From: DASYPQ01 sp046155895
GTDB lineage: Bacteria > Planctomycetota > UBA1135 > GCA-002686595
NCBI GenBank assembly: GCA_046155895.1
Contig: JBJXFB010000048.1
Coordinates: 68,137 to 132,136, forward strand
DNA: 64,000 bases
Direction of reading: 5' to 3'
In this document: piece after piece, positions 8,416 through 17,738 of the stretch
How positions within the stretch are numbered: the first letter of the stretch is position 1
How the letters are laid out: each line of letters begins with the position of its first letter
Position numbers and translations under genes: made by a program
Notes under the pieces: generated by a model
Told to the model about the DNA's origin: nothing
Database searches by the model: none
Seen by the model: the letters and a program-made list of their open reading frames with translations, nothing else

Positions 8416-9375
8416 ATGGGCGCCCCGGTTGCAGCAACGAACATGAGGACGGCACGGCGCCGGGGAAGGGGGGCGGGTCGGGGATCAACTAGGATCAGGA
8501 CGCGCGCCTACGTTCGCGGATTCCTCCGCCCAGCGTTCTCATTCTCAGGTTGGCCCATCTTGCCCCTTGCAATTGCGACATCCTTCGTGGTATGCCAATT
8601 TGGCATGCCCCCAGATCGCGCACCACCAGACTCCAGTGAATCGTCCCCTGAAGCCGACGGATTGCCCGGCGGGTTGCGCGACCCAACGCGCCCCGTCCAA
8701 CAGTCAACCTTGCAGCCTCCCAGCGACGATCGTAGCCTGCCGCACGTTGCGCCCCTCGCCCGTGAAGCGGCGGTGCCTGAGGAAGAAGTCACGTTGACGA
8801 CGGCACAAGCAGCTACGTCCCCGACGGTCGAGCTCCTCTCCTTCGTTTCCAAGGGGTCAGGAACCGCGGCGAGCGAGGCACTTCGGCGCTACCTTCGCCA
8901 AGCCAGCGTTCAGGACGACCGAGTTGGTACTCTTCCAGTCCTCTACCGCATCGCACACGACCTCTCCTGCGTGGCCGAAGGCACCCCCTCGAGAGAAGCC
9001 GCACTCGCAGTGTGCCGCCGGATGATAGCCATCGACCCGGAGAACGTTCCGGCGTACGGCCTTGCGGCTCAAACCCTCGGTTTGCTGAGGCGCCACGAGG
9101 AAGCGTGCGCCTACACAGCGGAGATCGTGCGCCGCGAGCCGACCAATCCTCGTGCACACTCGACGCATGCGCTGATGCTTGAGAGCGGGGGAAGGCCGGC
9201 CGAGGCCAAGCAGGAACTCTACAAGGCAGCGCAGTTGTTCATGGACAACGAAATGCCGGCCGACGCGCTCCAGGCGATTTCCCTGCTCGACGAGCTCTGT
9301 CCCGACGACAAGGCCACACAGGAGCTACGCCGGGCGGCGCGCGCGATGCAGCAGCGCACCAAGCGCGCGCGCTAG
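8416..9375 (+). CDS. Membrane-anchored TPR protein
   Basis: The 319-aa frame contains an N-terminal hydrophobic anchor (GWPILPLAIATSFVVCQFGM, about residues 45-65), a proline-rich linker and C-terminal tetratricopeptide-like helices (AALAVCRRMIAIDPENVPAYGLAAQTLGLL; EEACAYTAEIVRREPTNPRAHSTHALML). Such proteins usually act as scaffolds at the envelope. The first 40 residues are arginine-rich, so the true start may be downstream of 8416; no clear ribosome site was found. It is followed after 34 bases by a convergent gene. No specific function can be assigned. Confidence 0.65.
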   Translation: MGAPVAATNMRTARRRGRGAGRGSTRIRTRAYVRGFLRPAFSFSGWPILPLAIATSFVVCQFGMPPDRAPPDSSESSPEADGLPGGLRDPTRPVQQSTLQPPSDDRSLPHVAPLAREAAVPEEEVTLTTAQAATSPTVELLSFVSKGSGTAASEALRRYLRQASVQDDRVGTLPVLYRIAHDLSCVAEGTPSREAALAVCRRMIAIDPENVPAYGLAAQTLGLLRRHEEACAYTAEIVRREPTNPRAHSTHALMLESGGRPAEAKQELYKAAQLFMDNEMPADALQAISLLDELCPDDKATQELRRAARAMQQRTKRAR

Positions 9376-9409
9376 CCTCTTCGCGGCAATACGCTCACGC
9401 CGGCGCTCC

Positions 9410-10303
9410 TCAGGCGGAGGCTCGAAGAGTTGCATCTACAATTCTTTTCAGCGAGAGTCGCGCCAAGACTTCTCTCTTCTTCGTCAGATACCCAGACACT
9501 GCGTCGGCATCCTCGATCCCGATTGACCTTGCGATATCTATGGGGCGATACCCGATGAGCACTCGTACGGCGGCTCGCATCATCTTGCCGCTTCCGTCGA
9601 GGCCATTGGCGCCAAGCTCCTCAAGAATCGCCACCTCCAATCGATCTCGCGGAACACAGGAGGCCACGCGCTGCCGCTTGTGCCATCCGACCGGAAGCTG
9701 GTAGTTGCGGGGCCGAGGAACGCGCGCCTTCAGCAGATCGTGGCCGGGAGCAAGGTACCCTCCCCATCTCGCAAAACGGAACATGGCGTACTGCGCCTCC
9801 TCGAAGGGCCATGTCTTCGCTAGCCGTTGGTAGGTGTGCTTGTCGATCTTGGGAAGCCCCTTCAATAGCAAGCCAAAGGTTTCCTCCACAGTCGGAGACT
9901 TCGGCTCGGGCTGACGCTTCCTCTGTTCTTCCTTCGAACGTTTGATCGCGATGATGCGAGCAGCACCCGCTGCGTAGCGCCTGATGACCTCGGCCGCCGA
10001 CTCGGAGGCATCGACCTCCTTCGCGCGCGAATAGAAGGGGTCGAGGCCCTGAAGGATCGCCAACGTGCAGGCTTGCTGAACATCTCTCGCTTCGCTCCGC
10101 ATGAACCCGAACATGCCTGAGGGCGAGAGCACCCTCGACACCGCCGGCCCGACGATGTCCTCGATGAACTTGAGGACTTCAGGTTCTCTCGGATGCACCA
10201 ACTTGCGCCGCCGATGATCAAGAACCTCCCAGAGAAGAGCCCGGCTGGGCTCTTCCTCACTCCGGTCTGGGCTGTTCGGGCGCATGCATGCCTGGGATAC
10301 CAT
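9410..10303 (-). CDS. Protein of unknown function, possible DNA-binding C-terminus
   Basis: I do not recognise this family. The credible coding part is about 297 aa starting near MVSQACMRPNSPDRSEEEP. The frame extends to 10612, but the extra N-terminal part overlaps the spacer of the divergent gene and looks non-coding. A helical central part (DVQQACTLAILQGLDPFYSRA, then ESAAEVIRRYAAGAARIIAIKRSKEE) precedes a basic linker. The C-terminal YRPIDIARSIGIEDADAVSGYLTKKREVLARL could be a helix-turn-helix, loosely like sigma region 4. The start is uncertain, with no good ribosome site. Confidence 0.5.
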   Translation of the reverse strand: MVSQACMRPNSPDRSEEEPSRALLWEVLDHRRRKLVHPREPEVLKFIEDIVGPAVSRVLSPSGMFGFMRSEARDVQQACTLAILQGLDPFYSRAKEVDASESAAEVIRRYAAGAARIIAIKRSKEEQRKRQPEPKSPTVEETFGLLLKGLPKIDKHTYQRLAKTWPFEEAQYAMFRFARWGGYLAPGHDLLKARVPRPRNYQLPVGWHKRQRVASCVPRDRLEVAILEELGANGLDGSGKMMRAAVRVLIGYRPIDIARSIGIEDADAVSGYLTKKREVLARLSLKRIVDATLRASA

Positions 10304-10550
10304 GGACCACGAGTTCCAGGGAGTTGGTCCCGAACGCAATCCATCGGGGCACCGGGTTCGCCTAGACCTCGTCTTGAATGTCATCCGGGCACTGATCCAT
10401 TCCCGCCACGGGCCGATTCCTTGCTTCCGCTCGAACTCACTCGGAACAGGGAGGAGCAAGCTTTCGGACCACAGCGACAAGTACCTGTTGCGCAGCCATA
10501 CCGACTGCCGGAAGTACCGAGAGACCCGAATGAGAAGCAAGGTGAACGAC

Positions 10551-11189
10551 ATGAAATCCGCCGTCCTGGTTACCCTGTCCGAGAACAAGCACTGGATCAC
10601 GCACGACGTCACGGACCTGCTCCGCCGCGAAGGCGCGACCCTTGTGCAGAGCTACACGACGAAGCTCGGCAGTCTCTACGGTGAGCAGTTCCAGTTCGAA
10701 GCCCGTGAGGTGGATCTCGAACACATCCGTGTAGCCGTGACCACGGAACTTCCCCGGGATTGGAACATCATCCTGCGGGAGTGCGAACCTGCTCCTGCAA
10801 CGCCCAAGGAGAATGTGCACAAGCTCACGATCTACGCGTTCGATCAACCGGGAGTCGTGCAACAAGTGACGCGCGCCGTGTCTTCCTCCGATATTGACAT
10901 CCTGGGGATGGCTGGCTGCCAGTACCCCGCTCCCCACGTCGGCGGTCACCTCTTCGTTCTTGAGATCACGCTTGACGTTCCTCGCGGCTCCGCCGCAAGA
11001 GCGCTTCGATCGGCAATGGCAACGATCGTCGACGCCAATGGTTGGGACTTTGATCTGGAGGCGATGGATTCGTCGGACGCACAATCCGCCTCCTTGCCGT
11101 TCCCCCCGTCCCGAGCAACGGCCGAACACTCTCTGCAACTGATCCCGGGTGGATTGCACAGGTCATCGCGACAGCAAGTAGCTGGCTAG
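10551..11189 (+). CDS. GcvR-like regulator with two ACT domains
   Basis: The product is 212 aa. Residues 1-70 (KSAVLVTLSENKHWITHDVTDLLRREGATLVQSYTTKL, GEQFQFEA) and about 85-165 (VHKLTIYAFDQPGVVQQVTRAVSSSDIDILGM, HLFVLEITLDVP) are tandem ACT domains in the arrangement of glycine cleavage repressor GcvR and related amino-acid-sensing proteins. The frame is open from 10284, but the ATG at 10551 has AAGGTG about seven bases upstream and begins the ACT fold. No glycine-cleavage genes are nearby, so the ligand and target are unknown. Confidence 0.75.
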   Translation: MKSAVLVTLSENKHWITHDVTDLLRREGATLVQSYTTKLGSLYGEQFQFEAREVDLEHIRVAVTTELPRDWNIILRECEPAPATPKENVHKLTIYAFDQPGVVQQVTRAVSSSDIDILGMAGCQYPAPHVGGHLFVLEITLDVPRGSAARALRSAMATIVDANGWDFDLEAMDSSDAQSASLPFPPSRATAEHSLQLIPGGLHRSSRQQVAG

Positions 11190-11578
11190 TAGGAAGCTCC
11201 CTGCGATTTGCGTAGGGACGTCACCACGAACGCTAGCCCCGATAGGACGTGGCAATACGGCAAGAGTTACGTCACATGGTCCCAACTTTCGTGAACATGG
11301 ATCTCAGCACCGCACGACTCGCAATGGACTGTGTGCCACTCCAACATCGAGACTCTCCTGTGCGGCATTGTACACGGGACCTCGGCCGTCCCGGACCAGG
11401 CTTGCTCGGTCTGGTGCCAGGTGTACGAAGTGCCCCGAGAACAGTCCGACAATGCGGATCCGCCTGCTCCACCAGGCCTGTCGCCGGCGCTGCGGGCGGC
11501 GGTACTGCGATGGCTCGATCGCAGCCGAGTAGATGTCCCGACGTTCCGTGGCTGCAGCCCAGGGGGGGATGGGGACGG
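11190..11578. other. Intergenic region, nothing recognised
   Basis: This stretch lies between the ACT-domain gene and the ImmA/IrrE gene, and the two genes converge here. Open frames exist on both strands but show no protein-like composition or family match. I found no clear terminator or repeat. Confidence 0.4.
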
Positions 11579-12670
11579 CTAGGACACTAGTGCTCTACCG
11601 GCCTCAGGGTCGCGCAACATCCCCCACACAAGGGCACGGGGGGAATTCCAGTAGATGCCTCGGCCGATTCCCCATCCTACTAGCATCTTGCGACGGCTGC
11701 GGCCCACCTCAGAGTCCTTCTCTGGCTTCAAGGCAAAGTCCAGAGGAAGCGACTTCGGAATTGCATCCCCCTTCCAGGTTCCCATGAGGGCACGAAGTGC
11801 ATCGAGGCCATCTGGAGAAATGACACCAAGAGGTATTCCAGGATACCAGGGCACAACCTTCTGTCCATCGAGGGTGGTCGGCGTGATCGCGGCGATGCAT
11901 CGCGCCTTCTTCAATCCGATTGCACGGTCACCTTTCCTCCTGGACACCTCTACGAGCATTGCGCAGAACCCTGAAGGCATATTAATCGCACGCTCGGCAC
12001 TCAACCGCTGAAGTCTCACGAACAGGCAGTCTTCTGAAACAGAGAATGCACTGGCGAGCCGGCGTAGATCCTCAGAGAACGCGCAGTAGCTCAAGGGCTC
12101 GTCTGTCCATTCTGTCCAGCGCCGCGGCAAGGCATCAGTAAGAAGTGTGCGCGGTATTAGTACCTCACCAGCGACAGCATCGCACAGTCGTTCCTCTAGC
12201 GCGATCAAACGCGCCTCTGCCCTGGGCCGAAGGTCGCTACGCACGTTCCTGCAAGCGACATGGGCAGCCCTCCGCCACACGTTGTTATCGCTTACGAAAA
12301 AAAAGCGGTGCGCGACTTCATGGGCGTATGTGAATCTCTGTGTTGGCGTCAGGCGAACCCTCCGATCATCGGATTCAAATAGACTCGGTGTCTCATGCTC
12401 GGCAAGCTTACTGGAAGGTCTTTTGCGGAGGATCACTACGAACCGGTCCCGGGCTTGGTCATGGTCGAGGCGCCCCTCCGTATCAATTCCCGCAAAGACC
12501 AGTTCTGGTGCAATAGCGAGTTGTTCCACGATCGAGGTCAAATCGACAGGAGCGTCTAGTCGTCCCGCCTGCGACATGAGGCCGAGAAGCGTGTCCGCGA
12601 CACGGCGTACCTTGTCTTCGGGCGTGGCAGCCTCGATGAGTTGGAAGTACAGCTTGCGGTACTTTGTCAT
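11579..12670 (-). CDS. ImmA/IrrE family metallo-endopeptidase
   Basis: A 363-aa protein with the zinc-binding HEVAH motif at residues 117-121 inside FTYAHEVAHRFFFV, as in ImmA/IrrE peptidases. These cleave repressors or regulators to switch on mobile elements or stress responses. The N-terminal 60 residues (VDLTSIVEQLAIAPELVF) fit the family's leading helices. A further 200 residues follow the peptidase core with no recognised domain. Its ATG overlaps the stop of the upstream HD-domain gene by four bases, so the two proteins are made together. Whether it processes the HD protein or another target is unknown. Confidence 0.8.
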   Translation of the reverse strand: MTKYRKLYFQLIEAATPEDKVRRVADTLLGLMSQAGRLDAPVDLTSIVEQLAIAPELVFAGIDTEGRLDHDQARDRFVVILRKRPSSKLAEHETPSLFESDDRRVRLTPTQRFTYAHEVAHRFFFVSDNNVWRRAAHVACRNVRSDLRPRAEARLIALEERLCDAVAGEVLIPRTLLTDALPRRWTEWTDEPLSYCAFSEDLRRLASAFSVSEDCLFVRLQRLSAERAINMPSGFCAMLVEVSRRKGDRAIGLKKARCIAAITPTTLDGQKVVPWYPGIPLGVISPDGLDALRALMGTWKGDAIPKSLPLDFALKPEKDSEVGRSRRKMLVGWGIGRGIYWNSPRALVWGMLRDPEAGRALVS

Positions 12671-15300
12671 TGGCCCGGGCCGGAGTTTGTCTTGATGTGG
12701 TCATGCCACCCGGGGGATTGCAGCCAAAGAGTCCGCCATTGCGTTGGCATGAGAGCCTGCGTCTTGTCCCTGAGCTCCGCCGCGTTCCGCCTCATGAGGC
12801 TATGTAGGGGCACGCCCCCTACGCGGAGCGATACGAGCTTGCCTACGATTTCCTCGGCTTCAGACTCCCGTTGAATCAGGGGCGTCAGCCCAGTGTCTTT
12901 GAGGAACTTGGAGACCTCGGAACGGATCGCCGAATCGCATCGGCGGGCCAAGACCTTCTCCAACACATGCTCACCTCCCAAATCAAAGCGAAATCGAATG
13001 TCTCGACATCCGTCGGGAATACTCAGATCACCTTCCACAAGTCCTTGCCCGTGGACCAACCGCGCCACGTCGAGCCCTGAAACGACTTCCGCGATCTTGT
13101 GGGAAGAGTATTGCTCGGCCGCTCTCGGCGGATTGGCCACGTTTCCAACAAGTATCTGAAGCACCTCGGTGGTTGACTCACTATTTAGGTTCAGGTCCTC
13201 ACCCCTCCCGAGCCAGTCCCACCAGACTGTTCGCAGAGTCTCTACGATCAGGCCCTGAGCATCGTTTACGCACTGTACGTGCCTCGCATCATCATTCCCG
13301 CATCCATACTTGCCCTGCCGTACGATTCGATCGAGCAATCCGGAATAGAAGAGACTATCGCTGCCAAAGACACTCAATTTCCAGATCCTGTCATACTTGC
13401 TATCAGCATCAGCGAATCCAGCCATTACGCTTGCCTGAATCGAGGCCAGCCCTCCAACTCCACCCCCGTCGGGTTGGTGACGCAGCGACTCAAGCGTGAC
13501 GGTTTGCTCCCGCTCCCCCTTCGCTGTGCGACCACGCACTCGGACGAGGATCTCCGGTTTCTTGTACAGCTGCTTGTAGGGGGGGGTCCAAAAGATGATT
13601 CGCTCCGGCGGGAATGCGGTCTTCCATTCTTCCATTGAGTTGTACTGTTGCGCAAAGGACTGCAAGTACACGCGGGCGCCGTCGAGTCCGTCGAATGCGT
13701 GCTGAAGCAACTTTTCCACACACCACGACATCAACGTAACAAAGGGCGCATAGAACGACGAGTCCATGATCGCGGCCAGGGCCCGCAGCCGCATCTCGGG
13801 ATCCTTTGTGTCGAAACCTACGAGAAGATGCTCTACCCTGTCTCCTGGGATTACCATGAGAGGCCTGTACACTCGCCGTTCAGCAAGCTTGTCAGCCAGT
13901 CGATTCGACGGAGTTGTCCGCCCGTCACCCAGAAGCGTCGCAAGATACCAGTCCTCTCCTCCGCAGAGGGGCAACGATGGACCGTTCCATCCATAGAGAG
14001 CATCAAGGACCCTTGCCTCCTTCGGAAGCAAGAACACTGCTCGGGACAACATTGCGGTCGCGGCTTGCGACACTCTGTGGAAGACCGCTTTCTCGTGAAT
14101 TTCCAGACGGAGGTCCAGAAGCCTGAATACATCGTTTATCGCGTCGTGACGGATGCCGCCCCGCTTGTAGTCCGTAACATCAATAGCGCATCGGTACTTG
14201 CTCTCATCCACACCCATGAACGTTGCGGCGTCCAACGAGTTCTCCCCGTCCTCTGCCCAGGGGACAAGGACGTACATGTTCAAGAAGAAGTAGTCCACCT
14301 TTCGGTCAATTCCGAGTCGGTGCATATCTCTTAGCAAGTAGTCGAGAAGGTCAGCGCTAACCGTATTACCGATTACGTCGTGGCGGAATGGCTGATACCA
14401 CGCCTGGTGTAGCTGTTCGCGAGCAGACAATGGACCGAGACCCCAGGACTCGTTGTTGCCGCTCGGGGTACCGACGGATATCGAGTGGAATCGGGCGTCC
14501 TCAGCGTCCTCATATACCAGCAAGTGAAAGAGCAGGTTCGCAAGAATTGAGTCGCGGACGTTAGGCCAGTGCTTCTCGGCCAATGTGACGAAACTCCTCT
14601 CCATCGTATTTCCGGACTGTTCTATTTCGTGCTTGAGTAGCTTCCAGAACACTGGGGAATACGCCGTGAGGACGCGCGCAAGCACGGAGGTCTCAGCTTG
14701 AAAGAACATTCGGTAGAGAGCCGGATTCCTCTCAAGGTCGTCGTGCTTTGGATAGGTGCCAAATGCCGATCGAACTCGCTGTTCCGGACCTTCCTTCGGA
14801 AAGAGACGATGGGCTTTCTGCTCAATATCATGCGAGAAAGGACCATGAGAAATGTCGTGCAATAGTGCACCGGCCGAGACAAGAATGGAGGAGCCGAAGG
14901 AAATACGCTGCGGATGATGTTGAGTCTCTGCTACCCTTGCACCGCTCTCCTGTACGGCAACTTGGGGTGTTTGGGGTGAGCGTGCACGCCGCGAGCGTAC
15001 CGTTCTCTCGGTATTGTGATTCAGGAGGTCGATTAATTGTTTCGCAACGGCACACGCACCGATAGAATGCACAGCTCGGCTATGATTGGCTGTTTGAAAG
15101 ACGAGATCGACGCAGCCAAGTTGGGACACTCGAAATAGGCGCTGGAATTCTGGCGTATCAATGATGTCGCGTTCGAGCTGGTTGACAGATATCTGTCCGT
15201 GCACGTCGTCGTAGAAACAGAAGGTGTCGATGAATACCGAGAAATCTGAATCTCGGCTAAGCCATTCAGGGCAGGTACGGCGGTCGAAGAGTGTCTTCAT
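12667..15300 (-). CDS. Large SAMHD1-like HD-domain phosphohydrolase
   Basis: The 877-aa product has a SAMHD1/dGTPase-type HD domain near its N-terminus: HSRAVHSIG at residues 73-80 supplies the first histidine (H78), and LLHDISHGPFSH supplies the HD pair (H148, D149) with the usual GPFSH tail. SAMHD1-like enzymes hydrolyse dNTPs, and bacterial relatives deplete nucleotides against phage. Typical bacterial members are about 400-500 aa, so roughly 400 C-terminal residues are extra and unassigned. A 50-residue insert (NTERTVRSRRARSPQ onward) separates the two metal-binding motifs. It is co-translated with the ImmA/IrrE gene and divergent from the short-Argonaute operon. Confidence 0.8.
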   Translation of the reverse strand: MKTLFDRRTCPEWLSRDSDFSVFIDTFCFYDDVHGQISVNQLERDIIDTPEFQRLFRVSQLGCVDLVFQTANHSRAVHSIGACAVAKQLIDLLNHNTERTVRSRRARSPQTPQVAVQESGARVAETQHHPQRISFGSSILVSAGALLHDISHGPFSHDIEQKAHRLFPKEGPEQRVRSAFGTYPKHDDLERNPALYRMFFQAETSVLARVLTAYSPVFWKLLKHEIEQSGNTMERSFVTLAEKHWPNVRDSILANLLFHLLVYEDAEDARFHSISVGTPSGNNESWGLGPLSAREQLHQAWYQPFRHDVIGNTVSADLLDYLLRDMHRLGIDRKVDYFFLNMYVLVPWAEDGENSLDAATFMGVDESKYRCAIDVTDYKRGGIRHDAINDVFRLLDLRLEIHEKAVFHRVSQAATAMLSRAVFLLPKEARVLDALYGWNGPSLPLCGGEDWYLATLLGDGRTTPSNRLADKLAERRVYRPLMVIPGDRVEHLLVGFDTKDPEMRLRALAAIMDSSFYAPFVTLMSWCVEKLLQHAFDGLDGARVYLQSFAQQYNSMEEWKTAFPPERIIFWTPPYKQLYKKPEILVRVRGRTAKGEREQTVTLESLRHQPDGGGVGGLASIQASVMAGFADADSKYDRIWKLSVFGSDSLFYSGLLDRIVRQGKYGCGNDDARHVQCVNDAQGLIVETLRTVWWDWLGRGEDLNLNSESTTEVLQILVGNVANPPRAAEQYSSHKIAEVVSGLDVARLVHGQGLVEGDLSIPDGCRDIRFRFDLGGEHVLEKVLARRCDSAIRSEVSKFLKDTGLTPLIQRESEAEEIVGKLVSLRVGGVPLHSLMRRNAAELRDKTQALMPTQWRTLWLQSPGWHDHIKTNSGPGQ

Positions 15301-15884
15301 CGAAGTCCTGGGCTCCTGATGGGAGTTTTCACCTTGTTACGCTCCGGTTTAGGTCCACGCGGTATCAAGCAGCGCGCGCTCCGGGCCAGGAGCTGCTTGC
15401 GGGCCCGATCCTACAACTTGGAAGGGGATGGCGTCGCCTCTCGTGAGGAATCGAAGAATCCGGACCCGTCCTCCTGCGCCAGTAGGTTGCGAGGGCGCAT
15501 GGTTCGTTCCGGCGCGAGAGCGTCTGCGGTATTGGAGACCGCGAGCTCTTTCCGCAAGCGGCGAGGCGATCGGAGGCTGCCTGACTCGCGGGCAGGATCT
15601 GGTTTGCCACCTCCGGTATGAGCGCTTTCCCGGGTGTTTCCGCAAGTTCTGCGTTCGTCGGAACTTGCGATGAGAGCGACAGATACAGTTCCGTCGCGAC
15701 GGTGACCATTCTACTGATTCTGCCCATGTTTTCCAGCTCGTAGGGTACGCCGCAGGGTACATCCGTCGGCGCTAGCGTCAGGGACCGCATACCCAAGCCG
15801 GGGCAGCGGACGACTTCACGATCCCGTACGCCGCCTGGGATAGGTAGACGCCACCCCACAGGTACCTCAGACTTCTCGCTCGAC
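15301..15884. promoter_or_regulatory. Divergent control region between HD/ImmA and short-Argonaute operons
   Basis: The 584-base gap must contain start signals for both divergent defence operons. A minus-strand frame (15365-15904) can be read through it but starts inside the Argonaute partner gene and has no family resemblance, so I do not call it. No convincing palindrome or promoter pair stood out by eye. Confidence 0.35.
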
Positions 15885-17738
15885 GTGGCCGCTGACCCCA
15901 TCATCTACTGCCTAGAGAACCTCACCGACTACGACCAGTTCGAGCGGCTCTGCTCCGACCTGATGGCGGGAAGCGGCTATCCGCAGATAGAGCCCCTAGG
16001 TGGCCGCTCGGACAAGGGGCGGGACGCGTTGCACGAATCTCGCCACGGCGGGAGTGTCACGCTCTTCGCGTACACGGTGCGAGAAGACTGGGAACGCAAG
16101 CTGCAAGAGGACTGCACTCGCATCTCGGGCTGCCAACATCAGTGCAATTCGCTTGTCTTCGTCTGCACCGCTTCTCTGAGCGCAACCGACAAGGACAGAA
16201 TCAAGGCGAACGTACACCGCGAGCATGGCTGGAAGCTCACGATCTACGATCTTGAGCGACTCCGCGTGGCCTTGGCCGGCCCGCTGCGGCACCTGATACC
16301 GAAACATCCACAGATATTCGCTCCCCCTTGGTTCCCTACGCGCGGCGGACTTTCCATCTCCTTTGGCCGCGACACACTCGTGATCGACCACGTGACGGCC
16401 GATCACTCACTCGCCACTTGGATCGCGCGAAGGCTGCAACTCTGCGGTTATTCCACATGGTGCCTCGGAACGGCACCAATGGGAGGAGAGTCTGTCGACG
16501 GCACCGTTCGTGCGCTCATTGAGAATCGTGCACAGCGCTACCTGCCCATCCTGTCGAAGGAGTCCACTGACTCCCCGGACTTTTTGGCGAGGTGCGCACT
16601 CGCTGCGCAGCATCCGGGGCTCGTACTTCCATGTGGCTGTACATCCCGGGACGACCGTCGTCTTGCCAGTACTGTGTCCGCCATCCGCGCCATTGAGTTC
16701 GATTCCAGTTGGGCGCGTGGATTGGCCGCACTCCTAGACTCCCTTGAAGCCCAAGGCGTCCAGAAGACCACTGACAGACACCGAGGCTCGGCAATCGCGC
16801 TGCGATCGTTTGTTCCCGAGCCAGTAACCGTGCAGGAGGATGAGACCCTCTTTTCGAACGTGTTTTCGGTCGAGGAACTTCCCTCGACACTGTTCGTCTT
16901 CAAGGGACGCAAGTCGTCCGAGTCAGACATTCTTGCAGCGCGCGCACATTGGGCGTTTGCCATTGTCGGCTCCGGAACCTACGCGGCGCTCTGTCCGGCT
17001 CCTTTGGCCGTCCGGAACGCCTTCCAACTTGGGAATACTCATCAGTATCTCTGGGGCCACTACAAGGAGCTGGAAGGCCGTCCGACCTCCAACATCATCA
17101 GGGAACTTGTCCGCCGCTCACTCGACGTCGCGTGCTATCGGACCGGCCTCACCTGGTGTACCCACCGGCAACTTCTCTACTTTCCCGTCCTGGACGATCC
17201 TCAGCGACGTGTTTCCTACACGACTTCTGATGGCAAGCGGACTACTGTTAGTGTGACGGGCAAGCGTCAATGGGGATTCGGCACACGTGCAGAGACGTAC
17301 CACTACCAGCTTGCCCCGCAGTTCAGGGTCGGGTTTGACAGTGCTGGACACGCGTGGGTAACGACACGAATCTACGCCAGAGTCACGCAAGTAGACGGCA
17401 CACCCTTCGAGGGCAAAGCAATAGGCCGGCGCCGACGACACTTGGCCAAGAGCTGGTGGAATCAACACTGGCTTGCCCGAACGTTGGCAGTGATGCAGGC
17501 CATAGCCTCGGAACCAGGGCTTATTGTCGTGGGCCCTCCGGAGAACCGAATTGCCATTGCCACCGCACCGCTCTCCTGGAGCTGCCCCGTCTCGATCGAT
17601 GAATCTGCTGTTCAGCGCATCGGGGACTTCCAAGAAGAAATGGCTGCACTGCGCCACGTCGATGCGTTCGATGAAAGCGTTGAGGGCGAGGGCGTACTTG
17701 CAATCCCTCTTCGGGAAGCAGGCGGCGGGGATGTCTGA
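15885..17738 (+). CDS. Nuclease-TIR-APAZ partner subunit of short prokaryotic Argonaute
   Basis: The product is 617 aa, starting at a GTG. Residues 15-80 look like a PD-(D/E)xK restriction-endonuclease fold: DQFERLCSDLM, GGRSDKGRDALHE and VTLFAYTVREDWERKL, with the usual E-x-K triad apparently replaced by the FxYxV variant. Residues 157-235 are TIR-like: TLVIDHVTADHSLATWIARRLQLCGYSTW and RYLPILSKES. By eye the usual catalytic glutamate position (after the STW strand) reads PMGGES, so NAD hydrolysis is uncertain. Residues 305-617 fit an APAZ domain, including HLAKSWWNQHWLARTLAVM at 519-537. It overlaps the Argonaute gene by eight bases. APAZ subunits hold guide RNA and target DNA with short Argonautes and carry the toxic effector. 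Confidence 0.85.
   Translation: MAADPIIYCLENLTDYDQFERLCSDLMAGSGYPQIEPLGGRSDKGRDALHESRHGGSVTLFAYTVREDWERKLQEDCTRISGCQHQCNSLVFVCTASLSATDKDRIKANVHREHGWKLTIYDLERLRVALAGPLRHLIPKHPQIFAPPWFPTRGGLSISFGRDTLVIDHVTADHSLATWIARRLQLCGYSTWCLGTAPMGGESVDGTVRALIENRAQRYLPILSKESTDSPDFLARCALAAQHPGLVLPCGCTSRDDRRLASTVSAIRAIEFDSSWARGLAALLDSLEAQGVQKTTDRHRGSAIALRSFVPEPVTVQEDETLFSNVFSVEELPSTLFVFKGRKSSESDILAARAHWAFAIVGSGTYAALCPAPLAVRNAFQLGNTHQYLWGHYKELEGRPTSNIIRELVRRSLDVACYRTGLTWCTHRQLLYFPVLDDPQRRVSYTTSDGKRTTVSVTGKRQWGFGTRAETYHYQLAPQFRVGFDSAGHAWVTTRIYARVTQVDGTPFEGKAIGRRRRHLAKSWWNQHWLARTLAVMQAIASEPGLIVVGPPENRIAIATAPLSWSCPVSIDESAVQRIGDFQEEMAALRHVDAFDESVEGEGVLAIPLREAGGGDV

Noticed and set aside
15365..15904. Minus-strand 179-aa frame in the divergent defence spacer
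   Set aside because: Its start lies inside the Argonaute partner gene, and the protein has no recognisable domain; parts look plausible but not enough to call.
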